Below are positions 21,313 through 33,290 of a DNA stretch of 64,000 nucleotides, piece by piece. Each line of letters starts with the position of its first letter. Position 1 is the stretch's first letter. Source of the stretch: Cepaea nemoralis. Lineage: Eukaryota > Mollusca > Gastropoda > Stylommatophora > Helicidae. The stretch spans positions 26,001-90,000 of the forward strand of contig JACEFZ010027955.1 in NCBI GenBank assembly GCA_014155875.1, given 5' to 3'. A model generated the notes under the pieces. That model saw only the letters and a list, made by a program, of their open reading frames with translations. It was not told the DNA's origin and did not search any database. The position numbers were made by a program, and so were the translations under genes.

Positions 21313-21625
21313 CTTGACGATAAGCTTGGGCTGTCACTTTTCGCCTTCTTACATGATCATCAGAGTCGTGGATGAGCTCCGTATTCTTGTCTCGACTATG
21401 TCACTTGGTCAAGCCATCCAGGATATATTTACTTCTCTGCCTTCCCGTTGTTCTTTTCCTCTCAATATTGCCAACTGTCACCAAGTTCTCATTGACTGCC
21501 CACAAAATCTTGACAATCTACGTCTAATTTCTCTAATGAGTTTAAGATTCTCATCTATTTCTTGTAGGACTTGCTTATTGGTTTCCTGTCTGTTCATGGT
21601 ATTCTTTGCATTTTCCTAAAACATT
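21313..21625 (-). mobile_element. LINE family 1, 3' fragment (reverse)
   Basis: Complement of the family 1 C-terminal region: GTCGTGGATGAGCTCCGTAT, TGTCACTTGGTCAAGCCATC, TCTAATTTCTCTAATGAGTT, TTCTTTGCATTTTCCT. Confidence 0.82.
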
Positions 21626-22496
21626 ACATTTCCACTCAAAATAGACGTTTTTCAGCATTTTCCACTTAGAGATTAGATACAGGTTTCTTGCTTCTCTTGC
21701 TGGTTTAGGTATTTCTTGTCAACAAACTCCAAACCAGTCTTTACTGTGCTTATTTCTTACAACTTGCGGCGAAGAAAAGACAATACCCCATGGCTTGTGT
21801 ATTCATCACCTCCAGCAGCAAAAGTCCAACTCCTGGTCTTCAGGTGGCGAACTGTTTTAACTAACAGCAGAAGGGTGGACGGCGAGTCTCTGGCGCCGTA
21901 AAACCAAACTGCTCTGTATATGTATGTTTGTACAAACATACGCAGACACGTGTGCATATATACATATCTAAACTTGAGTAAGACCATAGTCTACCCTAGC
22001 AAAAGAAACGTGCTCAAGAATGAGACAATCAGCCAGAAGGTGCACCATAGTAATCAGGATGCCACGCAAAAACGCTGTGAGCGAACGAAAGAAGCAGAAA
22101 AAGAGACAATAAATCACATTAGGAAAATAAAACACAGAACACTAGACAAAGGAAACAAAAGAATATATTAGCATGTAGAACGTAATTCTCATACAAGGGC
22201 ATGACAAAATAATCATGAAGCAGACAAAAGAACATAAACCAATTATTATTGTTTTCTTTTACGGGATTTCCATGTGTATTCCCAAAATAGATTGTTGATA
22301 CATGTACATTTAATTAAAATATTGTCTGTGTCAATTGTTTAGTCTGAACACTGATGGAATCAACATTGTATAGACGCTTGGGTGGCTTGGAGAACTGTTT
22401 GTTTACTTCTGCGAGTGGCCAGGTTTTACCCGCGTAAATTTGCAGTTGATGTTATGTTTCCAGAGAGACCACATTACCAAGGTATGATCGGAGGAG
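21626..22496. other. No gene seen
   Basis: AT-rich sequence between elements. No exon recognised. Confidence 0.5.
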
Positions 22497-22612
22497 GAGA
22501 GGTGTGGGGCAGAGAGAGAGACACACACAGATATAGAGAGACACAGTGAAAGACAGAGCAACAGAGAAAGAAAGAGAGAAATAGTGGCAAAGAGAGAGTT
22601 ACAGATAGAGAA

Positions 22613-22669
<57 letters not shown>

Positions 22670-22951
22670 TGTAAGACAGAGAAAGAGCTAGAGAGAGACA
22701 TATTGAAAGACAGATATAGACAGAGACAGAGGCACAGACAAAGACATAGAGACAGAGAGAGACACAGTGTGAGACGGATATAGACAGAGACAGAGCGACA
22801 CACACACAGATATAGAGACCAAGAGAGAGGCACAGTGTCAGGCAGAGAGTTATAGAGACACAGAGAGAGACACACAGATATAGAGACACACAAAGAAATA
22901 CACAGCGAGAGATTGGGAGGGGAGAGACAAAGACAAATACAACAAGAAAGA

Positions 22952-23033
<82 letters not shown>

Positions 23034-23080
23034 CCGACCTACCTACCAACAGACAAATATACCGACAGACAGACATACAG
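22497..23080. repeat. GA/CA/GACA-rich low-complexity tract
   Basis: GAGACACAGA-type imperfect repeats with pure (GA)n at 22613-22665, (CA)n at 22952-22997 and (GA)n at 23003-23028. Confidence 0.93.
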
Positions 23081-23985
23081 GGAGGTGTGCATTAGAATAC
23101 AAGAGAAATTAACAAGAAAATACAGGCTCAACAAGCTACATTAGCGAGCAAATCAACAATGCATAACGTCAGATTGAAGCGTAATTTCAGCAACAGAACC
23201 CCCAGAGACTCCACATCCAACCTTCAGGTAAATGATGCAATGGAACAGTGAGCTGTGGCTGGGAAATGTGTCGACCTTCAATATGAAAGATTAAAACTGT
23301 TGACAAAACACAACAGCCGAAGCTGACTGCGAGCAACATTAGCACAGCCGAGCTTTGAGAACGGATCAATACGCTACAGGAACACGATTTTTGAAGCAGT
23401 AGAATTAACCGCCCAGCTCAGAGAGCGAATCTCTTGGAAGGAAAGAAAGCGACTACAATATTTGGGCATGTGTTTATGGAGTGTGTTCGTGCTCGAGAAG
23501 GCAAGGATTACGGAATTCGTGCTACAGCGAGAATGGTTCCTATCAGGTTCTGTGTCATGCCTAGTATTCTGGCAAGTAATCGGGTTTTCAGCAGTGAAAA
23601 TGTCAAGACTTTAGCTAATTTCACCCTTTGTACAGTCCGCGCCAAGAAAAACGGCACGCGATTTCGTTAAGTTCGTTTGAAGATTACAATCTGAACAATT
23701 AACTTTTAAGAGGCATTGGGCTTTGGTGAAGGAGTTTTTTTTTTTTCTTATTTCCGAGTTTTAATTTACTGTTATAGATTACGTGATTTTAATTTCAATT
23801 GCTTTTCAAAACTATCTTGATGTTATAAGTGGTTGAGGAGTTGGGGTATCATCTATCAGAGGAGATGCATTGTGTCTCTTTCCCTCAGCTAGTCTACGGA
23901 ACATTCTATATCAAGCTGGAGTAATCATTTAGGGCTCTCCTCCTTCCCGACCTCAACCGGGTAAATGTGAAACAATGGGACCATT
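23081..23985. other. No gene supported
   Basis: The 78-residue plus frame at 23434-23670 has no recognisable domain or splice context. Confidence 0.45.
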
Positions 23986-23989
23986 TTTT

Positions 23990-24235
23990 TTTTCATATCC
24001 TTTACAGGACATCGCTGTCAGTACCAGCATCTTTCAGCTGTATGTTGATTTCTTGGCAAGATTACGCTCAGTAGTTTGCCATTGCTTTCTGAGCGGCCGG
24101 CTCACATACCCCGTAAGTTACCGATACGATTCGAACCACTGCTGATTCTAACCGTCATCACGTTACCGACGAGAGTATACGAGATTACGGAGAAAAGTCA
24201 TAATCTCTAAGCCACCAAGCCGGCAGTCGACAGAT
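23990..24235 (-). repeat. SINE A copy
   Basis: T-run, TCATATCCTTTACAGGACAT, TAGTTTGCCATTGCTTTCTG, GATTCGAACCACTGC (B-box complement), head CTCTAAGCCACCAAGCCGGC. Close to the copy at 3594-3835. Confidence 0.88.
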
Positions 24236-24745
24236 AGTTTTTATAATAGTCTCAAGTTTCATGAGACAATGGCTGCTGTTACCGATCAGTATGGTCACTG
24301 TTAAGAAGTGGGACAGTGGTAAACTGCTTTCTTTACAGATGTTTAGCAAGTGGGCAAACAACAGACGGAAGATGCATTAAAGAAGTGAAATATAGAATTG
24401 CCTGTGCAAAGGCACTTCACAATCTGAAGAATATTATCTGCAACTTATCTTTGTCAATCGAGTTGAGCAAAAGCGTTCTTAAAATCTATATAGAGTCAAT
24501 CCTGATATACGGAGCAAATCATGGACAATTAGCAGACTGATGAGGAATAATGTGGAAGCTGTGGAGATGAAGTGTTATAAAAGAATGATGCGAACAACAC
24601 GTATCGATAGAAAGAGTAATGACGATATCTTGAAAGAAGTTAACTCACAAAGAGAACTTGTTGTTCACATCAAAAGAGTCCACATTTCTTCGACACGTCA
24701 TGACAAAGGGAAAAGCGGAAGTACGTCGTCTTTTAAAAGACAGAA
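24236..24745 (+). mobile_element. LINE family 2, post-RT fragment
   Basis: Frames give TTDGRCIKEVKYRIACAKAL, HNLKNIICNLSLSIELSK, LKIYIESILIYGANHGQ, NNVEAVEMKCYKRMMRTT, NDDILKEVNSQRELVVHIKR. The ITEDGRC..E...RI..AK and YGCE..T..K blocks place it in the RTE-like group, but it is distinct from family 1. 5'-truncated and broken by at least one frameshift; directly followed by repeat D. Confidence 0.8.
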
Positions 24746-24790
24746 TACTGGCACCTTGCCGTCTTGACACACGATAGTTATTTTGCTTTA

Positions 24791-24823
<33 letters not shown>

Positions 24824-25105
24824 AGCCCCCCCCCCCCCCAAAAAAAAAAGCATAATAACCTGTCCATAACACAAAGCCTGGGCTGAAGTATACAGATTAT
24901 ACATTTCCCATGGAGCGTGATCACTCTCTTGACCTGTGCAGTTTACTCCAGAGGAAAGATAACACCAATACATCTGGAACATTACAAGCTACAGAAGCTG
25001 ATGGATCAGCAAAGTAATGCTCTAACTGTCTGCTTGTCGAAGCTTCGATCTTAGACCAGTTGCCGACCAAGACTTAATGCTTCGTCTAGCCTGCCAAGAT
25101 ATTTA
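24746..25105 (+). repeat. Dispersed repeat D, copy 2, with 46-bp poly-C tract
   Basis: Shares CTGGCACCTTGCCGTCTTGA, GAGGAAAGATAACACCAATA and CTGATGGATCAGCAAAGTAA with the copies at 9038-9334 and 35207-35511. A nearly pure C run occupies 24791-24839, followed by A10. Confidence 0.8.
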
Positions 25106-25362
25106 GTCTTTATGTTGCATGCTTCGGACTAGGGTGAGGCTTGTACCCTCCCAACTGCACTCCTCCGCCCGGAGCTGTTGGCACAATGTGGGGTGTCTGG
25201 TTTAGTGAGCCCCGCCCAACATTTGGCGCTAACAGAAAGCAGGTAGTACCGTCTACTGTCATACGATAGCGCAGTCACATTTGACTAAGATGAAGAAAAT
25301 ACAGTCTAAATATCTGAAGAAAGAAGACAATTGACAAATAATGAGTACCATGTCTCAGAAAG
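25106..25362. other. No gene seen
   Basis: Unclassified sequence before the 43-bp array. Confidence 0.45.
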
Positions 25363-27249
25363 TGAAATAATTAGGTTACACTAAAAGTCACACAGGCTGG
25401 GAAAGTGAAATACTTAGGCTACACTAAAGGTCACACAGGCTGGGAAAGAGAAATACTTAGGCTATACTAAAGGTCACACAGGCTGGGAAAGTGAAATACT
25501 TAGGCTACACTAAAGGTCACACAGGCTGGAAAATTGAAATACTTAGGCTACACTAAAGGTCACAAAGGCTGGGAAAGAGAAATACTTAGGCTATACTAAA
25601 GGTCACACATGCTGGGAAAGTGAAATACTTAGGTTACATTAAAGGTCACTCAGGATGGGAAAGTGAAATTCTTAGGCTACACTAAAGGTCACACAGGCTG
25701 GGAAAGTGAAATACTTAGGCTACACTAAAGGTCACACAGGCTGGGAAAGAGAAATACTTAGGCTATACTAAAGGTCACACATGCTGGGAAAGAGAAATAC
25801 TTAGGCTACACTAAAGGTCACACAGGCTGGGAAAGTGAAATATTTAGGCTACACTAAAGGTCACACAGGCTGGGAAAGTGAAATACTTAGGCTACACTAA
25901 AGGTCACACAGGCTGGGAAAGTGAAATACTTAGGCTACACTAAAGGTCACACAGGCTGGGAGAGTGAAATACTTAGACTACACTAAAGGTCACAGGCTGG
26001 GAAAGTGAAATACTTAGGTTACACTAAAGGTCATACAGGTTGGGAAAGTGAAATACTTAGGCTACACTAAAGGTCACAGGCTGGGAAAGTGAAATACTTA
26101 GTCTACACTAAAGGTCACACAGACTGGTAAAGGGAAATACTTAGGCTACACTAAAGGTCACACAGGTTGGGAAAGTGAAATACTTAGGCTACACTAAAGG
26201 TCACACAGGCTGGGAGAGTGAAATACTTAGGCTACACTAAAGGTCACACAGACTGGGAAAGTGAAATACTTAGGCTACACTAAATGTCACAGGCTGGGAA
26301 AGTGAAATACTTAGGCTACATTAAAGGTCACACAGACTGGTAAAGGGAAATACTTAGGCTACACTAAAGGTCACACAGGTTGGGAAAGTGAAATACTTAG
26401 GCTACACTAAAGGTCACACAGGCTGGGAAAGTGAAATACTTAGGCTACACTAAAGGTCACACAGGCTGGGAAAGTGAAATACTTAGGCTACACTAAAGGT
26501 CACCAGGCTGGGAAAGTGAAATACTTAGGCTACACTAAAGGTCACACAGGCTGGTAAAGTGAAATACTTAGGCTACACTAAAGGTCACACAGGACTGGGA
26601 AAGTGAAATACTTAGGCTACACTAAAGGTCACACAGGCTGGTAAAGTGAAATACTTAGGCTACACTAAAGGTCACACAGGCTGGAAAGTGAAATACTTAG
26701 GCTACACTAAAGGTCACACAGGCTAGGAAAGTGAAATACTTAGGCTATTCTAAAGGTCACACAGGCTGGTAAAGTGAAATACTTAGGTTACACTAAAGGT
26801 CACACAGACTGGTAAAGTGAAATACTTAGGTTACACTAAAGGTCACACAGGCTGGGAAAGTGAAATACTTAGGCTACACTAAAGGTCACACAGACTGGGG
26901 AAAGTGAAATACTTAGGCTACACTAAAGGTCACCCAGGCTGGGAAAGTGAAATATTTAGGCTACACTAAAGGTCACACAGGCTGGAAAAGTGAAATACTT
27001 AGGCTACACTAAAGGTCACACAGACTGGGGAAAGTGAAATACTTAGGCTACACTAAAGGTCACACAGGCTGGTAAAGTGAAATACTTAGGCTACACTAAA
27101 GGTCACACAGGCTGGGAAAGTGAAATACTTAGGCTACACTAAAGGTCACACAGGCTAGGAAAGTGAAATACTTAGGCTATTCTAAAGGTCACACAGGCTG
27201 GGAAAGTGAAATACTGAGGCTACACTAAAGGTCACACAGACTGGGAAAG
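25363..27249 (+). repeat. 43-bp minisatellite, about 44 units
   Basis: The unit contains GTGAAATACTTAGGCTACAC and TAAAGGTCACACAGGCTGGG. Units are mostly 43 bp; shorter (41) and longer (44) ones come from loss of CA or gain of G. Variants such as GACTGGTAAAGGG recur at regular spacing (26120 and 26335), showing higher-order duplication of about 215 bp. It sits in the Cav1 intron. Confidence 0.96.
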
Positions 27250-27420
27250 AACAGTAATGACAAGGATGGTTCCCAGAGGAAGAGACATGATCTACCAGCA
27301 TGGAGATGACAAACAACTTCGACACGTCATGAAAATGCATGAGGCAGGGGAACTGGCAACGGATCTTGAATGTTTTCAACGTGCCTTGATTACAACGACG
27401 TTTTACAAAAGACCTGTTAT
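27250..27420. other. Short spacer, no gene
   Basis: Contains CAACTTCGACACGTCATGAA, reminiscent of the LINE family 2 end at 24690 (TTCTTCGACACGTCATGACA), so it may be the eroded LINE end whose tail is the following ATG repeat. Confidence 0.45.
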
Positions 27421-27589
<169 letters not shown>

Positions 27590-29660
27590 ATATAGATGCA
27601 TAAATATGAGGACACTTGCCATATTAATTTCCCCCAAAATATTTACCTGCAATCACAAAGCTGGATTTATATTCGAGAGATATATTAAAATTTGCATACC
27701 AACTGTCGTGGAATACTGAGAGTTAATGATTCCCAGATAGACGACCTTATAAACCGACTAACCAGGTAGGAGAAGGGTTAACAAACAAAACAGTAAGGAT
27801 AACCAACCACGGTGTGACCCGAGTCAATGACCTCCAATGTTAACGGATTGAACTGTTAACGTAGAAATAACAGCGGCACAGGTCGACGAGAGGGTAGGAT
27901 GACGAGGTTAAGTCACTGGTCACAAACATCACGAAATGTCGGGTTGAGTGACCAGGCGCATGTGTTTATAGGTCAAGATACGGAAGTGCCCGCAGACAGC
28001 ACAGGTAAACTGTCGCGTTGACAAATAGGTTTGCGACAAAGGCAGACAGCACTATTGGACAGTATCGCGGTCAGGTGATAAAGACAGGATTGAAAAACCC
28101 AGATAGTGTCAGGTGTGTGTGGAGAGGGAGTCAGCGCTGATTACGCGGATGATGAACTACCGGGAACAGAGTTAAAAGAGCCGCCAGAGTTGGGGCTGAT
28201 AAGGAGGTGTGGAGATTGGTTACTGAGGAAAATTTCCACAGCATATTGCGGTCTAGATGACTCAGAGTGAAGGAACAAAACAATGAGGGTTTTATAAATA
28301 ACGGAAAAGTTTCAGATCAGTAATTTTCCACTAACGGTGATAATGAGGTATTGACTTGAGGTGTCAAGCCAGGTCAAGGACTATGCGGCAAAAATGACCT
28401 ATAAAGAGTGGCCACTTCTTTGTGGAAGTTTAGTGTGATTCTGGATTTCCATGAGACAAGGGAGTATGAAAAGGGTGGTGCTGCGTTCGGAGGAACGTTT
28501 GTGTATCTATTGTGCATTAGTACTCCCAATTCAGACAAGGATAATTATAAGGTTCCAATACCAGTGCGGGACATATCAACGAAGATATAACACAGATGGC
28601 TGTGGTAAAGATCAATCAGTGTTGATAACCCCAAAGAAAGCACTTTCAAATAATAAAGCACGACACTTGTACATAAGAAAGGAGAGAAAAGAAGTGTCAT
28701 CGTAAAAAGTAAGGATGACAGAGAACGGAAAATAGAAGACCCTGTAACATAATAGAAAGACACAAATGACTCAGTATCGAAGAGTTGCAAGGCGCATACC
28801 AAGGGTCTATACAAATTAAGGACTATCCAGTGTAGAACTTTTACAGGACAAAATAAAAAATACTAGAAAATCGATGTTGTTTCCAGGATGGAATTAGGAA
28901 CGTTATAAAAAGCAAAGAACATTCAGTCTAAGCGGACAATATATAGTGATCGGTTTAAGTACAGTGATACAGTGGTGAACAATTTTCCTTACAAAAAACG
29001 GATAGACTCAAGCAGACGGAGCATTCAGGGTGAGATCGTTCCTTTGTGTCTATGTACTGTCCTGTACTTTAGCCGAGAGAAGAGACGAGAGAAGACACGG
29101 AGACTATCTATCAACATCTTATCTGGCATTCACACTAGAAGAACCTACCAACTACATAGACACTATCCATACCTACACCATACATACCTTTAATTAATCA
29201 ATCTTTTATTAATTGTGGAAAGTAATGTTGTCGGTGTATGTGAGACAGAGGAGGGTGGGGGGATAAGTGAGAGTGAGATATTGTGAAGAGTAGACAGAAC
29301 GGAGGAGTGTAGACATATGTCAGGCAATATAATAGAAGTAGAAAGGATACATATATAGGGTGTGCTTGTGGAGTCCACCTTCCTCCAAGGACAACGAGCT
29401 ACACCAACCTCAAACAGAACATTCTGACATGACATGCATGTGGAGGTCTAAAAGACAGCCTAACTGGTATTCTAATACATCAACACAGATATACTCTGGA
29501 TACAGTTATAAATACTGGACAAACAACGATGGAACTAGACAAAGAAAATGTGTGTAAGAATCACAATAAGGAAATAACAATTGAAGACGTTTACTGTTGC
29601 AGACTTCGTGGTCTCAGACATTAGAACGTATCGTTTTCTCTAAGTTGGCGTTGATTGATT
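27590..29660. other. About 2 kb without recognised element or gene
   Basis: The composition is moderately complex and non-repetitive within the window. Frames are short and without domains. No tRNA-like boxes and no similarity to other parts of the window were noticed. It may contain an unrecognised transposon. Confidence 0.5.
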
Positions 29661-29970
29661 GCGGTCTGGCATAGTAAAGTATACAGCATAGGTAGGTAGA
29701 CAGGTAATCTGGCATTGCAAACTATGCAGCATAGGTAGACAGGCAATCTGGCATACAGCTTCAGACTATGTAACAAAGATGGGCACGGCGGTAATGGAGA
29801 AGCTTCAAGATGACTGAAAAATGTACAAAACCAGAAGGCAACAAAACTGAACAAAAAATGTATTTGGATGTTTCAAATTAAAATGTGCAGCGATGGTTTA
29901 TTGAGAAAGCAACAAATAAACAAAGTATGGGGGTCTTTGTTTACTCAGATCAAATGTGTGGTACAAGGCC
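29661..29970 (-). repeat. Dispersed repeat F, copy 1: empty mariner site plus two or three 39-bp units
   Basis: On the minus strand this matches 50388-50501 joined to 51826-52000: ACCACACATTTGATCTGAG, TTTGTTTATTTGTTGCTTTC, ACCATCGCTGCACATTTT, then TTTTGTTGCCTTCTGG, TCATCTTGAAGCTTCTCC and CATAGTCTGAAGCTG. It lacks the 1.3-kb mariner, having a single TA near 29861-29862 at that point. It ends in two to three copies of the 39-bp unit that forms a long array in copy 2. Confidence 0.9.
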
Positions 29971-29994
29971 AAAAGGAAAGGTATGGTACAAGAA

Positions 29995-31423
29995 GATGGT
30001 GTAGCCAAAGATGATGTTGTGAAAGATGATGTTGTGAAAGATGATGTTGTGAAAGATGATGTGGTGGAAGATGATGTAACCGAAATGATTTTGTGGGAAA
30101 TCTGTAGTGGAAGATGAAGTAGTTGAAGATGATGAAGTGGGAGATGATACAATGGAATACAATGTTGTGGAAGATGGTTCAGTGGAAGACAATGTTGTGG
30201 AAGATGGTTCAGTGGAAGACAATGTTGTGGAAGATGATAAAGTGGAAGACAATGTTGTGGAAGATGGTTCAGTGGAAGATGATACAATGGAAGACGGAAG
30301 ATGATACAATTGAAGACAATGTTGTGGAAGATGATACAGTGGAAGATGATACAATGGAAGACAATGTTGTAGAAGATGGTACAGTGGAAGATGATACAAT
30401 GGAAGACAATGGTGTGGAAAATGATACAATGGAAGACAATGATGTGGAAGATGGTACAGTGGAAGATGATACAATGGAAGACAATGTTGTAGAAGATGGT
30501 ACAGTGGAATATGATACAATGGAAGACAATGTTGTGGAAGATGGTACAGTGGAAGATGATACAATGGAAGACGGAAGATGATACAATGGAAGACAATGTT
30601 GTAGAAGATGGTACAGTGGAAGATGATACAATGGAAGACAATGGTGTAGAAGATGGTACAGTGGAAGATGATACAGTGGAAGACAATGTTGTAGAAGATG
30701 GTACAGTGGAAGATGATACAATGGAAGACAATGTTGTGGAAGATGGTACAGTGGAAGATGATACAATGTAAGATGGAAGAAGATACAATGGAAGACAATG
30801 TTGTGGAAGATGGTACAGTGGAAGATGATACAATGGAAGACAATGTTGTAGAAGATGGTACAGTGGAAGATGATACAATGGAAGACAATGTTGTGGAAAA
30901 TTACACAATGGAAGACAATGGTGTGGAAGATGATACAGTGGAAGATGATACAATGGAAGACAATGTTGTGGAAAATGATACAATGGAAGACAATGTTGTG
31001 GAAGATGGTACAGTGGAAGATGATACAATGGAAGACAATGGTTTGGAAGATGATACAGTGGAAGATGATACAATGGAAGACAATGTTGTGGAAAATGATA
31101 CAATGGAAGACAATGTTGTGGAAGATGGTAAAGTGGCAGATGATGCAATGGAAGACAATGGTGTGGAAGATGATACAGTGGAAGATGATACAATGGAAGA
31201 CAATGTTGTGGAAAATGATACAATGGAAGACAATGTTGAGGAAGATGATACAATGGAAGACAATGGTTTGGAAGATGATACAGTAGAAGATGATACAATG
31301 GAAGACAATGTTGTGGAAAATTATACAATGGAAGACAATGTTGTGGAAGATGGTACAGTGGAAGATGATACAATGGAAGACAATGGTTTGGAAGATGATA
31401 CAGTGGAAGACAATGCTGTGGCA
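29995..31423 (+). repeat. 15-bp minisatellite with higher-order structure, about 95 units
   Basis: Basic units are GTGGAAGATGATACA, ATGGAAGACAATGTT, GTGGAAGATGGTACA and relatives, arranged in blocks of 30-75 bp. The first part is GATGATGTTGTGAAA. The multiple-of-three length keeps both strands open: plus frames read VEDDTMEDNVVEDGT, minus frames read LPLYHLPQHC or IIFHCTIFHN. Small out-of-phase units near 30295 and 30570 switch frames. It starts about 88 nt downstream of a Cav1 donor site. Confidence 0.94.
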
Positions 31424-31511
31424 CAACCAGCAGAACGTCACATGATATTATGAAAAGGTGATTTAATAAAAATGCTAAAATAACATTACTAACATTCACG
31501 AACAGACTTAC

Positions 31512-31618
31512 CAGTGCTGCATTGACATCATTGGAGTCAGAATTGGGGTATGGTGTGTATATAGCGAGGGCAATACAGTTAGCAAAGATCGGTGATTAGT
31601 ACCAAAATTTCAAATGCT
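31512..31618 (-). CDS. Cav1: Cav1 calcium channel exon encoding segment IS1 (one-base insertion)
   Basis: Exon of 107 nt that continues the 33706-34147 exon. It starts after a terminal CCCTAC (AC acceptor) and completes the split lysine codon. The protein reads AFEILVLIT, then IFANCIALAIYTPYPNSDSN, then DVNAAL, which is the IS1 helix and the start of the IS1-S2 loop of L-type channels (family pattern FE.LIL.TIFANC.ALA). The family exon is 106 nt (1 nt plus 35 codons). Here 35 codons are recovered only if one extra G near 31589-31592 is ignored, so the assembled sequence carries a +1 insertion inside IS1. The donor is a perfect GTAAGT at 31511-31506. The insertion is either a base-calling error or a real lesion; intact splice signals on both sides favour an error or a recent change. 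A 15-bp minisatellite begins only about 88 nt downstream in the intron. Confidence 0.9.
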
Positions 31619-31629
31619 GTAGGGCAGGT

Positions 31630-32055
31630 TCAAGGAAGTGGGCAGTGTTTCTTGTCAGTAATTGTATATAACAAAATCTAGATATAAATACATAGTATCA
31701 TTACACGTACAATTGTATATAACAAAATGTACATTTAAATACATAGCTTATCAGTGCATGTACTAAGGATAAAATCATCAGGAACATGCAGTCGATAATT
31801 TGGTCACATTATGAGACGAGAAATGCTGGAATCTATTGTAGCATATTGGAAATAGAGATAGTGGAAGGCAGCAACAGGAGACTTTTAGCATCTTTTATCC
31901 ATGGTATAGGTTCTGTTGAAGAACAGGAGCTGTGATAAACCATGGTCGCCTAGGCCAGTTGGCATGGAACTTTATCATGGTTATCATCATGAGGATATTA
32001 AACATTGGGAAACCGTAGGTAGGACAGTGGTAAACACAATAGCTTCAGAAGTTAA
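31630..32055. other. Intron sequence, no element recognised
   Basis: Apart from the U12 branch site near 31630-31640, nothing is recognised. A direct repeat (CAATTGTATATAACAAAAT at about 31660 and 31710) is present. Confidence 0.5.
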
Positions 32056-32436
32056 TTCATCATCATCCTGTGCCGTGGCGAATTAGCGTGGCCGTCATAT
32101 TTCGCCATCTCACACGATAACCAATGTCGTGGATCCGTTCCGTATTCTTGTCTCGACCATGCCACTTGCCAAGCCATCAATATATTAACTTCTCTGCCTT
32201 CCCCTTGTTCTCTTACCCTCAATCTTTCCAGTTGTCACCGTGTTCTCTATTTGATTTCTTCTTATAACGTGTCCAAAAGCTGTTAGTTGTCTACGTTCAA
32301 TTTCTCTAATCAGTTAGGGTTTTTATCTGCTTTCTGTGGGACTTGCTCATTGGTTTTTCTGTCTGTCCATAGTATTCTTCGCATTGTCCCTAGAAACCAC
32401 ATTTATACTGAAAATAACTAAGTTCCATATGTGTGT
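32056..32436 (-). mobile_element. LINE family 1, 3' fragment (reverse)
   Basis: Complement of GAT tail (CATCATCATC), GCCGTGGCGAATTAGCGTGG, CCAATGTCGTGGATCCGTTC, CATGCCACTTGCCAAGCCAT, TTGTCACCGTGTTCTCTATT, GGACTTGCTCATTGGTTTTT. Confidence 0.84.
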
Positions 32437-32441
32437 GTATG

Positions 32442-32521
<80 letters not shown>
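32437..32521. repeat. (AT)n microsatellite
   Basis: Pure AT run from about 32449 to 32521, preceded by TGTGTGTATGTATGTA. Confidence 0.96.
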
Positions 32522-32523
<2 letters not shown>

Positions 32524-32589
32524 AGGGCAGACTGTAAAATCATATTAATAATCTGAGTTCATCATGCAGGAGTTACAATATGAGCATAA

Positions 32590-33290
32590 ACACAGCCAAA
32601 ATCGAAGTAAATAATTGCAAGTTAGCAGATCGCCGGGTACACTAAGTATACAGTTAAATAACACAACTCTAAAAAAAAGTTAAAGAATTCAAATATCTTC
32701 GAAGTATGATCACAGAAGATGGCAGATTAGACAGAGAAATTGAAATCAGATGTCAAAAAGCTAGTGCACTTACATATCAACTATCACCCTTACTGAAACA
32801 TCCAAATATACCCATGCCCGCAAAACGACAGATAATAAACAGCATATTCACACCAACCCTTTGCTACCAATCTCAGACCTGGACTTTATCCAAATTACAC
32901 CTTCGCAAAATCAACACCCGCGAAATTAGATGCCTAAGGAGAGCTGCCAACTTAACAATCCGAGACCGAGTAAGAAATGCTACTATCAGACAGACAGTGG
33001 GATCAACACCTTGTGCCACATTCATTGAACAGTAGATCAAGTGGTTTGGTCATGTCATTAGACTGCAACACCAACAACTACCATCACTGGCCTTACATCA
33101 AAGATCATCTGCGACGAGACCAAGAGGGTGTCCTAGAAGAAAATGGATTGACGACATCAAAGACATTGTACAGCCACACGAAATGACACTATCCAGTGCC
33201 GCCCACCGGGCGCTGGAACGCAAATTATTCGTCCCTACGACGCTTGACGGCAGAAGTGGAAGAAGACGATGATGAGATGATGATGATGGT
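32590..33290 (+). mobile_element. LINE family 5, 3' region
   Basis: Frame 32706-33035 reads MITEDGRLDREIEIRCQKAS, then LLKHPNIPMPAKRQIINSI, TLCYQSQTWTLSKLHLRKIN, REIRCLRRAANLTIRDRVRN. After a stop it continues IKWFGHVIRLQHQQLP and RPRGCPRRKWIDDI, ending in GATGATGAGATGATGATGATGG. The blocks Y/FQ.LGS.IT.DGR, Y..QTWTL and GR...KW.DDI are typical of the post-RT region of RTE-like LINEs. It lies inside the U12 intron. 5'-truncated. Confidence 0.82.

Noticed and set aside
23434..23670. 78-codon plus frame without repeats
   Set aside because: No domain, splice context or similarity recognised; length is within chance expectation.
25363..27249. CRISPR-like array (43-bp units) and likewise 57347-59732
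   Set aside because: Units are contiguous with no unique spacers, and the context is eukaryotic.
27590..29660. LTR retrotransposon or solo LTR (TGTCGTGG start, TATAAA near 28399)
   Set aside because: No paired direct repeat, primer-binding site or coding remnant found; too weak to call.
29898..31499. 533-codon minus open frame (and 251-codon plus frame VEDDTMED...) as a repetitive protein gene
   Set aside because: Entirely explained by the 15-bp minisatellite, whose unit length keeps both strands open; no start context, promoter, or non-repeat domain; sits within the Cav1 intron. Kept only as a possible intron-retention read-through.
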